Part shown: positions 1 to 7,195 of the stretch, piece by piece
Layout of the letters: each line of letters opens with the position of its first letter
How positions within the stretch are numbered: the first letter of the stretch is position 1
From: a virus
Reading direction: 5' to 3' (one strand)
DNA length: 27,631 bases
Virus record (IMG/VR): IMGVR_UViG_3300042691_049632
Location: 1-27,631 of that record
Position numbers and translations under genes: made by a program
The notes under the pieces: model-generated
Database searches by the model: none
What the model saw: only the letters and a program-made list of their open reading frames with translations
What the model was told of the DNA's origin: nothing

Positions 1-96
1 TGGCCTTTGGCAGTTCCAGCGATTTTTTCCAGGGAAAGTCGCGGAAATCCGTTGTGCACGGACTGCGCGCGGCGGCCGGCTGGTCATGGTGACACG
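1..96. other. Leader upstream of the terminase genes, possible cos/packaging-site region
   Basis: This non-coding or weakly coding stretch precedes the small terminase. It contains TTTCC (26-30) facing GGAAA (33-37) across a 2-base gap, and a second GGAAA at 43-47, 10 bp after the first. A short partial palindrome, CCGT...ACGG, lies at 49-61. In lambda-like phages cos, with repeated terminase-binding sites, lies just upstream of the small terminase gene, so repeats here could be such sites. That assignment rests only on position. An open frame continues upstream from 97 to a TTG at 7, but the extension has no family-like content. Confidence 0.25.
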
Positions 97-741
97 ATGA
101 CTGCGCCACGGGCGGGACGGTGGTCGTGGCCGACGGGCAAGCAGCTCGCGGCGGCGCTGGGCGTCAGCCGGAACTCGATCACGGCCTGGGCTGAGGCCGG
201 CGCGCCGGCCGGGCCGCCGTTCGACGAGTTCGCCTGGCGCACGTGGGCCGCGGGCCACGCGAAGGAATGCCGCCGGGCGCCCGAGCCCGAGCTGCTCGCC
301 GAGCTCGCCGCCGCCGGCGTCGGGCCCTACCGCCGCGCGGTGGCACCCGCCCCGGCCGCGGCCAGCGCCACTCCCGCGCTGCCTGGCATCCCCGCCCAGC
401 CCCTCACCTCGATCGAGTCCTACGAGGCCCTCCTGGGCGCCCCCAAGACCTGGGCAGAGGCCGAGAAGCGCGAAGGCGTCCGTGGTCAGCTGATCCGCAA
501 CGCCGAGATGGCCGAAGAGGCCTCGATCGCCACCGCCAAGCGCCGCGGCGAGATCCTCACCATCGCCGAGGTCCTCAAGCGCGAATCCGCCTACGACGCC
601 GCGCTGCTCACCCAACTGGCCGCCCTGCCTGATCTCGTCGCCGGCCTGGTCCCCGCTGACCAGTCCGCCCAGGCCCGGGCCGCCATCAACGCCTGGATCG
701 ATCGCACGCGCACCCTGCTGGCCGGGGTGACCGCGCCGTGA
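97..741 (+). CDS. Phage terminase small subunit, Nu1-like
   Basis: Encodes 214 aa from the ATG at 97. The small terminase subunit recognises the packaging site on phage DNA and hands it to the large subunit. The N-terminus (about residues 10-55) reads as a winged-helix DNA-binding domain of the Nu1 type: KQLAAALGVSRNSITAW, then an acidic/aromatic segment. An Ala/Pro-rich linker follows. The C-terminal half is helical and charged, with an AEKREGVRGQ stretch and a final segment like the gpA-contact region of the family. The stop overlaps the start of the large terminase (GTGA, 738-741), which supports the pairing. An in-frame TTG at 7 would add 30 residues; ATG 97 is preferred because the HTH begins soon after it. 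The call rests on the HTH plus adjacency to gpA. Confidence 0.8.
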   Translation: MTAPRAGRWSWPTGKQLAAALGVSRNSITAWAEAGAPAGPPFDEFAWRTWAAGHAKECRRAPEPELLAELAAAGVGPYRRAVAPAPAAASATPALPGIPAQPLTSIESYEALLGAPKTWAEAEKREGVRGQLIRNAEMAEEASIATAKRRGEILTIAEVLKRESAYDAALLTQLAALPDLVAGLVPADQSAQARAAINAWIDRTRTLLAGVTAP

Positions 742-2651
742 CCTCGGCCCTGGACATCGAACGCGCCGCCCGCCTGCGCGCCCCGCCGGCCCCGCCGACC
801 TACCTGCAGGTCGCCCGCCGCATCCGTCTCCCCGACGGTCGCGCCGAAGGCCAATACTGGGACCCCGCCACCGAACCCAGCCAGATCGCCTACATCCAGA
901 TCGCCGACGACCCGCGCTGGACCGAACTGATCGATGTCGGCCCCTCGCAGCGCGGCAAATCGCTGCGTTCGGTCCTGCTCCCCCTGATCCGCTCGCTCTG
1001 CGAACTCAGCCAGGCGGTCATCTATGTGATGCCGAGCCTGGACAAGATCGACCAGCACTGGCACGGCAAACTACGCCCCGCCCTGGCCAAGGCCGGCTAC
1101 AGCGCCTGGCTGCCGACCACCGGCCCCGGATCCGCCGGCGGCCGCGCGTCGGTGATCCTCTTCCGCAACCCCGAAACCGGCAACACCGCCCCGCTCTACT
1201 TCCAGGCCATGGGTGGCGGCGGCAAGGAAACGAGCCTGGCCTCGAACACCGCGCCGGTGGTCGTCTGCGACGAAGCCGACGACGCCCAGGACGAAGGCCA
1301 CTTCGGCCTGGTCCGCCGCCGCACCCGATCCTTCGGAGCCGCCGGCTACCGCATCTGCTACGCCTCGACCATCAACGACCGCCTCGACCGCGACGCGCAC
1401 CCCATCCTCGCCGCCTGGCGTGAGGGCACCCGCTCGCGCATGTGGTTCGCCTGCCCATTCTGCGGCCGCTTCCAGGCCCTCGAATGGGACCGGGTCAAGT
1501 TCGACGACATCGAGTCTCGCTATTCCTGCGTCCACTGCCCAGCGCTGTGGACCGAAACCGACCGCCAGATGGCGTTGCGCAAATGGCGCCTGGTCCACCA
1601 GGGCCAGGACGTCGATGCCGCCGGCCAGATCACCGGCCCCGCCCCCACCGGCCGCACCTTCAGCCTGCGCACCTGGGATCTCGATTACCACAGCGCCAAC
1701 CTCGACCAGGTCGTCGAAGAAGCCCGCGCCGCCCGCCGTGCCTGCGATGAACGCGGCGACCACACCGCCCTGCGCCAATTCCACCACAAGGTGCTGGTCC
1801 TCGAATACGACGGCGACCGCAAGGAAGCCGGCGACGACCTCACGTGGCAGTACCTGCTCGGCCGCTCGCAGACCTGCATCTACGGCCCCGCCCGCGCCAC
1901 CACCGATCGCGACCCCGCCGCGCCTGGCCACACCTACTCGCGCCACCTCTGCGCCCCGCCGCCCGAGGCCTACCTCTGCGCCCTCTTCGTCGACGTCCAG
2001 CACAACCGCGTCTACTGGACCCTGATCGCCATGGCCCTCGATGGCACCACCTGGGACGTCGCCTGGGGCTATGAACTCGCCCGCGCGGACGCCGCCCCGT
2101 GGAACACGATCGAACTCCACGCCCTGCTCGACCGCGTCAACCGCATCGCCAGCGAAGCTGCCCAGCCCGTCCCGCTGGCCATCGCCGGCCTCGATGTCGG
2201 CGATCAGCCCGACCAGCTCATGCCCTGGCTCGCCGGCCACCGCGCCACCTGGGTGCCCTGCAAGGGTATCGATCGCCAGATGAAGGCCGAACCCGGCGAC
2301 CTCGACGGCCTGGTCTGGATCCGCGACGGCCTCCACCTCACCCACGTCGACCACAGCCGCGACCTGGTCCACGCCGCCCTGCGCCGCCCGAACGGCCAGC
2401 CCGGCGCCGCCCATCTCCCCAACGGCCTCCTGCAGAACCCGAGCGATACCGCCTACCTCCGCCACCTGGTCGGCGAGCTCCAGATCATCGATCGCAAGAC
2501 CGGAAAGCCGAAACTGCAACAACGCGGCCGCTGGGACTGGCTCGACTGCCGACGCGGCGCCCACGTCCTCGCCCTCCTGAAACTGCGCCGCATGACCGCG
2601 GCCCGTCCACCATCGCGACGCTATGGCGTTGTCGGAAAGGCTCTCGCGTGA
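738..2651 (+). CDS. Phage terminase large subunit, GpA family
   Basis: Encodes 637 aa from a GTG that overlaps the previous stop. This is the packaging motor: an ATPase that drives DNA into the prohead, plus a nuclease that cuts the concatemer. A variant Walker A, GPSQRGKS, is at residues 68-75, and a Walker B, VVVCDEAD, is at 174-181 with acidic pair D178/E179. Two CxxC pairs (C239/C242 and C264/C267, in CPFCGR and CVHC) form the zinc-ribbon-like element seen in many GpA proteins between the ATPase and nuclease parts. The nuclease half has acidic residues in hydrophobic strands: D419 in LFVDVQ and D486 in GLDVGD. The length matches lambda gpA (about 640 aa). In most lambda-like phages gpW follows directly; here it lies nearly 3 kb downstream. 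Confidence 0.95.
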   Translation: MTSALDIERAARLRAPPAPPTYLQVARRIRLPDGRAEGQYWDPATEPSQIAYIQIADDPRWTELIDVGPSQRGKSLRSVLLPLIRSLCELSQAVIYVMPSLDKIDQHWHGKLRPALAKAGYSAWLPTTGPGSAGGRASVILFRNPETGNTAPLYFQAMGGGGKETSLASNTAPVVVCDEADDAQDEGHFGLVRRRTRSFGAAGYRICYASTINDRLDRDAHPILAAWREGTRSRMWFACPFCGRFQALEWDRVKFDDIESRYSCVHCPALWTETDRQMALRKWRLVHQGQDVDAAGQITGPAPTGRTFSLRTWDLDYHSANLDQVVEEARAARRACDERGDHTALRQFHHKVLVLEYDGDRKEAGDDLTWQYLLGRSQTCIYGPARATTDRDPAAPGHTYSRHLCAPPPEAYLCALFVDVQHNRVYWTLIAMALDGTTWDVAWGYELARADAAPWNTIELHALLDRVNRIASEAAQPVPLAIAGLDVGDQPDQLMPWLAGHRATWVPCKGIDRQMKAEPGDLDGLVWIRDGLHLTHVDHSRDLVHAALRRPNGQPGAAHLPNGLLQNPSDTAYLRHLVGELQIIDRKTGKPKLQQRGRWDWLDCRRGAHVLALLKLRRMTAARPPSRRYGVVGKALA

Positions 2652-3028
2652 TCGATCCCGCCGCCCATCCCGATCTGGTCTCACTGTTCTACCGAGGATT
2701 TTCTAAAGGGTTCCCCGGTGAACCCGAATGGTTGCAGTGCTTTATTCGCGGCCACCTGTATCGCCGTGCGGTTCTTGCCGCGATTGGTTCCGGAGCCGCG
2801 CGACACTCGATAACCGTCGGGTTCTCGAACGTTGGCACCGTCGACCAACCATGCGTGCGGCATTCCGGCGGTCACTGGAATGTTGCGCAGGGCGTCAGCG
2901 GCGGCTGGCACCACGCATGGAATGAGCACAGCCGCCTGGCGTATTGCGCGGCGCTCGGTCAATCGCCGATGTTCATCACCAAACCCACCAGCTTCACCGA
3001 GTACCTGCTCTCGAAAGACCAGAAATGA
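2648..3028 (+). CDS. Hypothetical protein, 126 aa
   Basis: Starts at a GTG overlapping the terminase stop (GTGA) and ends in an ATGA overlap with the next gene, so it is translationally coupled on both sides. I do not recognise the family. The protein is rich in Gly, His, Trp and aromatic residues, with a compact middle (GGHWNVAQGVSGGWHHAW, about residues 77-94). It has no signal peptide or membrane segment. Its base composition is noticeably less GC-rich than the terminase upstream and the DUF115-like gene downstream. Together with its location between terminase and gpW, this suggests an acquired accessory gene. An open frame extends further upstream inside the terminase gene, but that part is low-complexity Arg/Pro shadow sequence, so the GTG at 2648 is chosen. 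Confidence 0.7.
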   Translation: MIDPAAHPDLVSLFYRGFSKGFPGEPEWLQCFIRGHLYRRAVLAAIGSGAARHSITVGFSNVGTVDQPCVRHSGGHWNVAQGVSGGWHHAWNEHSRLAYCAALGQSPMFITKPTSFTEYLLSKDQK

Positions 3029-4362
3029 CCACCCTCGACATCGACGCCTTCGCCGCCCTCCACAACGCCACCACCCCCGACCAGCTCTTCTACCACCTGC
3101 GCCGCCACTACGCCGATCACCGCCAGATCGCCACGCTCGCCAGCACCACGCTGATCGGCCGCGATCCCGAGCTGCTCGATCTGGTCGAAGAACGCCTCGC
3201 GCTCTACTTCCTCGATCTCGGCAACAGCTTCCAGGACACCTGGCAGGGGGTTGGCAACGCACTCGGGCACCGCTCGCGCCTCACCACCTGCCCGACCACC
3301 GACGACCTTGCTGGCCGCTTCGCCGGCATGCCCGCGGTGGTGCTCGGCGCCGGCCCCAGCGTCGATCCCTGCTGGGACGCGATCGCCGCCGCGCGCCAGG
3401 GCGCGATCCTGTTCGTGGTCGACGCCATGGTGCGGCCCTGCCTGGCGCGCGGCATCCGCCCGGACTTCGTCTGCGCGGTCGAACGCCTGCCCGATGTCTA
3501 CGACTGCATGGCCGGCCTCGACAAGTCCGGCATGGCGCTGATCGCGCCGGTCGTGGTCGAACCGCGCCTGATCGATGACTTCGGCGGCCGCGTGATCTGG
3601 GCCTGGCGAGCCTGCCTGATCGAACAATGGATCGACCCCGGCGTGCGCCCCTGCAACACCGGCCACAGTTCCGGAACCGTCGCCCTGGCCGCGGCCGCGC
3701 TCGCCGGGTGCGATCCCATCCACCTGGTCGGCCACGATCTGTGCATGCAGGGCGCCGCCACCCACTGCGCCACCGCCGACAGCATGGTCGAGATGACTGC
3801 CGACCACCTCGATCGGGACCAGCTGCACATCCGCACCCCCGCGACGAACTGGAAGGGCGACCCGGTCATCACCATCCCGCTCTGGGAGCTGCTGAAGGCC
3901 GATCTGGAACACACCCTCAGCGAACACCCCGACCGCCGCGCCATCGTCGCCGGCGACGGCCTGGCCATCCGCGGCACCACCCGCGGCAGCCTGCCGGCAA
4001 CCGGTTGGAAACGCCTGCCCCGCCGTCGTGATGGCACCCTGGCCATGCCGCGCCGCCGCGCCCCCGGCGCCGACGTCTGCACGCTGTTCCCGCAGATCCG
4101 CCAGGACTGCGACGCCCTCGAAAAGGTCTGCCGGGACATCCTCGCCGCCCCCGGCCCGGACGATGCCGAACGCCTGCGCCTCAGCCGCATCGTCCCGCCG
4201 TCCACGGTCATCCTGTGGTCCGAACTGCTCCAGAACATCCTCGAAGCCGCGCTGGTCCGCCTCCATCTCCAACCCTGGTCCACCAGGGAAACCCACCACC
4301 ACGTCGCCATCACCGTCCTCACGGTGATCGACATTCTCCGCCAGGAACTGCCCCATGCCTGA
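3025..4362 (+). CDS. DUF115 / MptE-like (Maf-type) protein
   Basis: Encodes 445 aa from the ATG of an ATGA overlap. The central region matches the DUF115 family, which includes flagellin glycosylation factors (Maf) and the archaeal pterin pyrophosphokinase MptE. Residues 105-112 give VVLGAGPS. A strand follows with VVDAMVRPCLARGIRPDFV, the family's 'D-A-x-x-x-L-x-x-G-I-x-P-D' pattern. From residue 213, GHSSGTVALAAAALAGCD leads into HLVGHDL, the 'G-x-x-x-T-A-L...G...LVGxDL' block. Flanking helical regions are not recognised. Family members handle nucleotide-activated substrates, often sugars such as pseudaminic or legionaminic acid; the substrate here is unknown. Within a phage packaging operon it is an accessory gene, perhaps one that modifies host surface glycans or virion proteins (inference). 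The fold-level call is fairly firm; the reaction is not. Confidence 0.75.
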   Translation: MTTLDIDAFAALHNATTPDQLFYHLRRHYADHRQIATLASTTLIGRDPELLDLVEERLALYFLDLGNSFQDTWQGVGNALGHRSRLTTCPTTDDLAGRFAGMPAVVLGAGPSVDPCWDAIAAARQGAILFVVDAMVRPCLARGIRPDFVCAVERLPDVYDCMAGLDKSGMALIAPVVVEPRLIDDFGGRVIWAWRACLIEQWIDPGVRPCNTGHSSGTVALAAAALAGCDPIHLVGHDLCMQGAATHCATADSMVEMTADHLDRDQLHIRTPATNWKGDPVITIPLWELLKADLEHTLSEHPDRRAIVAGDGLAIRGTTRGSLPATGWKRLPRRRDGTLAMPRRRAPGADVCTLFPQIRQDCDALEKVCRDILAAPGPDDAERLRLSRIVPPSTVILWSELLQNILEAALVRLHLQPWSTRETHHHVAITVLTVIDILRQELPHA

Positions 4363-4696
4363 CCAGATGAACACCCCGCCCATCCCCCCAACAACCTGGA
4401 CCCTGAATCTCAGCAGTGTGTGGGGCAAGGCTGACGAATACCAGACCGTCGCCCGCGCCGCTTCACGCGAAGCGCTCATTGCCTGGGAATCAAGCCAGCG
4501 GGTTGCGACCTACTTCGATGGCCGGCATCGAAGGTACCCCAAGCATTCACCCCTGTATGAATTCAACCCGCCAGGGACTCAAGAATATCCGTATTTCCTG
4601 AATATCGGCTCAGAACAACGCGACATCGACGCCGCCGTCGCGCAGGTGCGCCATAAATGGAGCCGGATCGCGGCCCTGTTCGAGGTCAAATCGTGA
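4355..4696 (+). CDS. Hypothetical protein, 113 aa
   Basis: The ATG at 4355 overlaps the upstream stop by 8 bp and has an AGGAA about 9 bases upstream, which favours it over the in-frame ATG at 4367. The protein is soluble and has no recognised domain. Its middle is aromatic and Pro-rich (RRYPKHSPLYEFNPPG), followed by a helical C-terminus. Codon use in the middle is less GC-biased than in the structural genes, as in other members of this accessory block. It is coupled to the next gene through a GTGA overlap at 4693-4696. Confidence 0.65.
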   Translation: MPDQMNTPPIPPTTWTLNLSSVWGKADEYQTVARAASREALIAWESSQRVATYFDGRHRRYPKHSPLYEFNPPGTQEYPYFLNIGSEQRDIDAAVAQVRHKWSRIAALFEVKS

Positions 4697-4944
4697 TCCC
4701 CGACCAGCGCCCCCGCCACGCCCGCGGCGCCCGCCTCCGCCAGGCCGCCATCCTCTTCGACACCAGCGCCGCCCGCTGGCGCTACGAACTCACCGGCGAC
4801 AACACCGAGATCCGCGACCTGCTGCCCGAGCAGCTCGCCGCCCTCGCCCCGCTCTGGCCGGAAGGATCTCCGCAGCGCACCCAGATCGAACGCCGCATCG
4901 CCAAACTCACCGCCATTCCCCAGGAAACCGCCCATGTTCGATAA
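4693..4944 (+). CDS. Hypothetical small protein, 83 aa
   Basis: Starts at a GTG overlapping the previous stop (GTGA). The sequence is Arg/Ala-rich at the N-terminus and then helical, with ELTGDNTEIRDLLPEQLAAL in the middle and IERRIAKLTAI near the end. It may be a small all-alpha protein. It has no Cys, signal peptide or membrane segment, and the family is not recognised. The stop lies 11 bases inside the next gene, whose own SD (CAGGAA) sits within this gene's 3' end. Confidence 0.6.
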   Translation: MIPDQRPRHARGARLRQAAILFDTSAARWRYELTGDNTEIRDLLPEQLAALAPLWPEGSPQRTQIERRIAKLTAIPQETAHVR

Positions 4945-5239
4945 TCTCAAGAATCGCAAACTCGAAACCCGTCCGCGCGGACGGCCGCCATCCCATTCAC
5001 CTATTGTCGGCCCGGCGGAGGACGTTGAGGTGTTTAATGGTCCAATTCCTCCCATAATTCCAAAATGCTGCGGGCGCGCCAATGTCCCATTGCGAAATAA
5101 AGCAAAAAAACCACTACAGGACGGCGCGATCTGGGTCTTTTGCCAATCGTGTGGAGTTGAATTTAAGTGGTACCCTCCGAAAGCAGCATATAAACCGGGT
5201 TTAATAAGGGACGAAAATGGCGACAACGTTCCCCCCTGA
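4934..5239 (+). CDS. Small Cys-rich, zinc-ribbon-like protein
   Basis: Encodes 101 aa from an ATG with CAGGAA about 8 bases upstream. Residues of about 44-80 carry a CCGR motif and, some 24 residues later, a CQSC pair followed by GVEFKWYPP. This spacing is compatible with a four-Cys zinc ribbon. The N-terminus is basic and Pro-rich (RPRGRPPSHS). The gene is strikingly AT-rich beside its neighbours (AAATAAAGCAAAAAAACC, for example), so it looks recently transferred. It is probably a nucleic-acid- or protein-binding accessory factor, but no family is recognised. Confidence 0.65.
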   Translation: MFDNLKNRKLETRPRGRPPSHSPIVGPAEDVEVFNGPIPPIIPKCCGRANVPLRNKAKKPLQDGAIWVFCQSCGVEFKWYPPKAAYKPGLIRDENGDNVPP

Positions 5240-5390
5240 ATTCGTCCGTGCAAATAAGTTGAAAATGGCGAAAAAAAGAGTGAGGGATCTGGAAATTGAT
5301 GGTATCTGTCTCATTTGTCAGTGCCGCCATTTCCATTCCGATACCTGCCTGGTGAAAGGGCTCCTGGATCGCATAGAAAGTCTACTTTAA
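5217..5390 (+). CDS. Tiny Cys/His-rich protein, 57 aa
   Basis: Runs from the ATG at 5217 to a TAA at 5388-5390 and overlaps the 3' end of the previous gene by 23 bp in another frame. An AAGGGA Shine-Dalgarno lies about 5 bases upstream. The N-terminal part is basic (KLKMAKKRVRDLE). Residues 31-44 hold C-x2-C-x-C-x-H-x-H-x3-C, a plausible single zinc-binding knuckle, followed by a short amphipathic helix. It shares the AT-rich composition of the gene before it, and the two probably arrived together. Function is unknown; a small DNA- or RNA-binding regulator is one option. Confidence 0.6.
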   Translation: MATTFPPEFVRANKLKMAKKRVRDLEIDGICLICQCRHFHSDTCLVKGLLDRIESLL

Positions 5391-5394
5391 CCAA

Positions 5395-5442
5395 TTTACC
5401 GTGATAAAAATGCTGTAATTACCGGGTTTTTATCACGGTAAA
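5395..5442. repeat. Perfect 16-bp inverted repeat, operator-like
   Basis: The left arm TTTACCGTGATAAAAA (5395-5410) and the right arm TTTTTATCACGGTAAA (5427-5442) are exact reverse complements around a 16-base loop. The loop carries a further TTACCG (5419-5424), so the hexamer occurs three times: 5396-5401 and 5419-5424 on +, and 5436-5441 on -. There is no T-tract after the stem on either strand, so a classical intrinsic terminator is unlikely. It sits in the AT-rich gap between the small Cys-rich genes and gpW. A regulator operator or the edge of an inserted element fits best. Confidence 0.6.
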
Positions 5443-5496
5443 ATATTGTAAAATACATTTTCGTTGCCCGCCGCTTTCGTGCAGGCTGTGGTCTGC
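5443..5496. other. AT-rich spacer upstream of gpW
   Basis: The first part (5443-5463) continues the AT-rich patch with TAAAAT-type hexamers (5439-5444 and 5449-5454) that could serve as -10 elements. No convincing -35 box is seen at proper spacing. An in-frame TTG at 5464 would extend the following gene by 11 residues. Confidence 0.25.
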
Positions 5497-5736
5497 ATGG
5501 CACGCAGCGCCACATCGATTCAGGCCGAGATCACCACGCTGGAAGCCTTCCTGGCGTCCGATGGTTCGACCATCGTGACGCAGGGGGCCAACGGCGTCTC
5601 GGCCACCCGCATCGATCGCACCGCCGCCGCGAAGCGCCTCGACGAACTGTACCAGCACCTCGGGCGCGCTGACGGCAGCAGCCCGATGCTGGTGCGCGGA
5701 CGGCTGACCGGCCAGGGGAATTACTCCCTTGGCTAA
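5497..5736 (+). CDS. Head-tail joining protein, gpW-like
   Basis: Encodes 79 aa from the ATG at 5497; an upstream TTG at 5464 is less likely. Lambda gpW is a 68-residue protein that stabilises the packaged head and provides the platform for gpFII. Here the protein has the same size and architecture. An N-terminal helix carries SIQAEITTLEAFLA, a beta hairpin carries GSTIVTQGANGVSATRID, and a second helix carries AAKRLDELYQHLGR. A basic tail follows. It lies directly before the portal gene, as in lambda (Nu1-A-W-B), which supports the call strongly. It overlaps the portal start by 8 bp. Confidence 0.75.
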   Translation: MARSATSIQAEITTLEAFLASDGSTIVTQGANGVSATRIDRTAAAKRLDELYQHLGRADGSSPMLVRGRLTGQGNYSLG

Positions 5737-7195
5737 GCTCAATCCGCTCTCCCGGACGCTGGCCTTCTTCACCAGTGTCGCCTCGGTGGTCGGGAACTGG
5801 CTGGGCGCCTATTCCGGCAGCGACCTGCGCCGCAAGCCGCTCCAGGGCCGCCGTCCGACCAGTTCCACCGCCAACCAGGCCCTGGCCGGCAACCTGCCGC
5901 TGCTGCGCGCCCACTGCCGCCAGCTCGAACGCAACAACCCCACCGCCCGCGCCGCCATCGAAGGCCTCGCCGCCCACGTCATCGGCAGCGGCATCGCCCT
6001 GCAGCCGGACACCGGCGACCAGGCCATAGACAAGCGGATCGCGGACCAGTGGAAGGAATTCCTGGCCACCTGCGCCGTCGACGGGTGCGACCTCTACCAC
6101 CTGCAGCTCCAGGCCTTCCGCGAAGTGGTCACCGCCGGCGAATTCCTCTGGCGCCTGGTGATCCTGCCCGAGCGCTCCAACGCCGGCGATGTGCCGCTCG
6201 CGGTGCTGCCGCTCGAAGCCGAATGGATCGCCGAAGGCCTCAACCAGCCCGTCTATGACGGCCAGATCGTACGCCTCGGTGGCGTCGAGATGGATCGTCT
6301 CGGACGCCCGCAGCGCTACTGGCTGATGAATCCCGAACTCGACGCCACCTCCAATCCTGAACCGGTTCCAGCTGCTGAGATCATCCATGGCTTCGAGCGT
6401 CGTCGCAGCCTCCAGGCCCGCGGCGAACCCTGGCTCGCCCCGGTGATTGAACGCCTCTACCAGGAAGCCGACCTGGTCGACGCCGAACTGGCTGCCGCGA
6501 AGTCCTCGGCCGGCGTCGCCGTCGCGATCACCAGCAAGTACCACGGCACGCCAGACCAGGACGAATCCGGCGACCCGGTCACCGACATCCCGGTCGGCTC
6601 GACCGTGCGGCTGTTCCCGGATGAAGACGTCTCGGTCATCCAGAACAACCGCCCCTCGCAGATGATCGCGCCGTTCCGCCAGATGCTGCGCGGCGACATC
6701 GCCGCCGCGTTGCGCATCTCGCAGCGATTCCTCGATCGCGACGTCAGTCGCGCCAACTACAGCTCGATGCGCGCCGACATGCTCGATGCTGAACGGCTGC
6801 TCGGCCCGGTCCGTGAATGGATGGGCCACGCCACCGCTGGCCGCCTGTACCGCGCCGCGCTGCCCTGGCTCGCGTTGCGGGCCGGCATCAAGACGCCACG
6901 CGCCGCCTACCGCCTGATCCCCGATGGACAGCCCTACGTCGATCCGCTCAAGGATGCCGAAGCGGCGGCTTCGGCCATCGCCAGCGGTCTCTCGACCCAC
7001 GAGATCGAGATCGGCAAGCGCGGTGGCGACTACCGTGAGATCTGGAAGCAGCTCGCCAAGGAACGCGAGGAAGCCGAAGGCCTCGGCCTGGTGCTCGACC
7101 TCTCCGGCAAGAACACCCCGGCGCCGGAATCGACCATCGGCGAGGACAACGACACCCCAGCGCCGGCCGCCGGCACCGCCAAGGAATCGCCATGA
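5729..7195 (+). CDS. Portal protein, lambda gpB family
   Basis: Encodes 488 aa from a TTG at 5729, chosen because AGGGGA lies about 9 bases upstream and the MAKLNPLSRTL start fits the family. Twelve portal subunits form the ring at one capsid vertex through which DNA enters and to which the neck attaches. Family features include RRKPLQGRRPTSSTANQAL near the N-terminus, LERNNPTARAAIEGLAAHVIGSG (about residues 70-92), and FREVVTAGEFLWRLV (about 130-145). In the C-terminal crown region, RISQRFLDRDVSRANYSSMR matches the conserved 'N-Y-S-S-x-R' signature. The C-terminus is acidic and Pro/Ala-rich. It ends in an ATGA overlap with the protease-capsid gene. Confidence 0.93.
   Translation: MAKLNPLSRTLAFFTSVASVVGNWLGAYSGSDLRRKPLQGRRPTSSTANQALAGNLPLLRAHCRQLERNNPTARAAIEGLAAHVIGSGIALQPDTGDQAIDKRIADQWKEFLATCAVDGCDLYHLQLQAFREVVTAGEFLWRLVILPERSNAGDVPLAVLPLEAEWIAEGLNQPVYDGQIVRLGGVEMDRLGRPQRYWLMNPELDATSNPEPVPAAEIIHGFERRRSLQARGEPWLAPVIERLYQEADLVDAELAAAKSSAGVAVAITSKYHGTPDQDESGDPVTDIPVGSTVRLFPDEDVSVIQNNRPSQMIAPFRQMLRGDIAAALRISQRFLDRDVSRANYSSMRADMLDAERLLGPVREWMGHATAGRLYRAALPWLALRAGIKTPRAAYRLIPDGQPYVDPLKDAEAAASAIASGLSTHEIEIGKRGGDYREIWKQLAKEREEAEGLGLVLDLSGKNTPAPESTIGEDNDTPAPAAGTAKESP

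Noticed and set aside
7-96. Extension of the small terminase to a TTG at 7
   Set aside because: The extra 30 residues are not family-like and no SD precedes the TTG; the HTH fits the ATG at 97.
2099-2647. Upstream extension of the 126-aa protein inside the terminase gene
   Set aside because: That part is Arg/Pro-rich frame-shadow of the terminase. The GTG at 2648 gives the normal GTGA coupling seen across the operon.
5395-5442. Inverted repeat as an intrinsic terminator
   Set aside because: The stem is AT-rich with the A and T runs facing the loop, and no T-tract follows on either strand. An operator or element end fits better.
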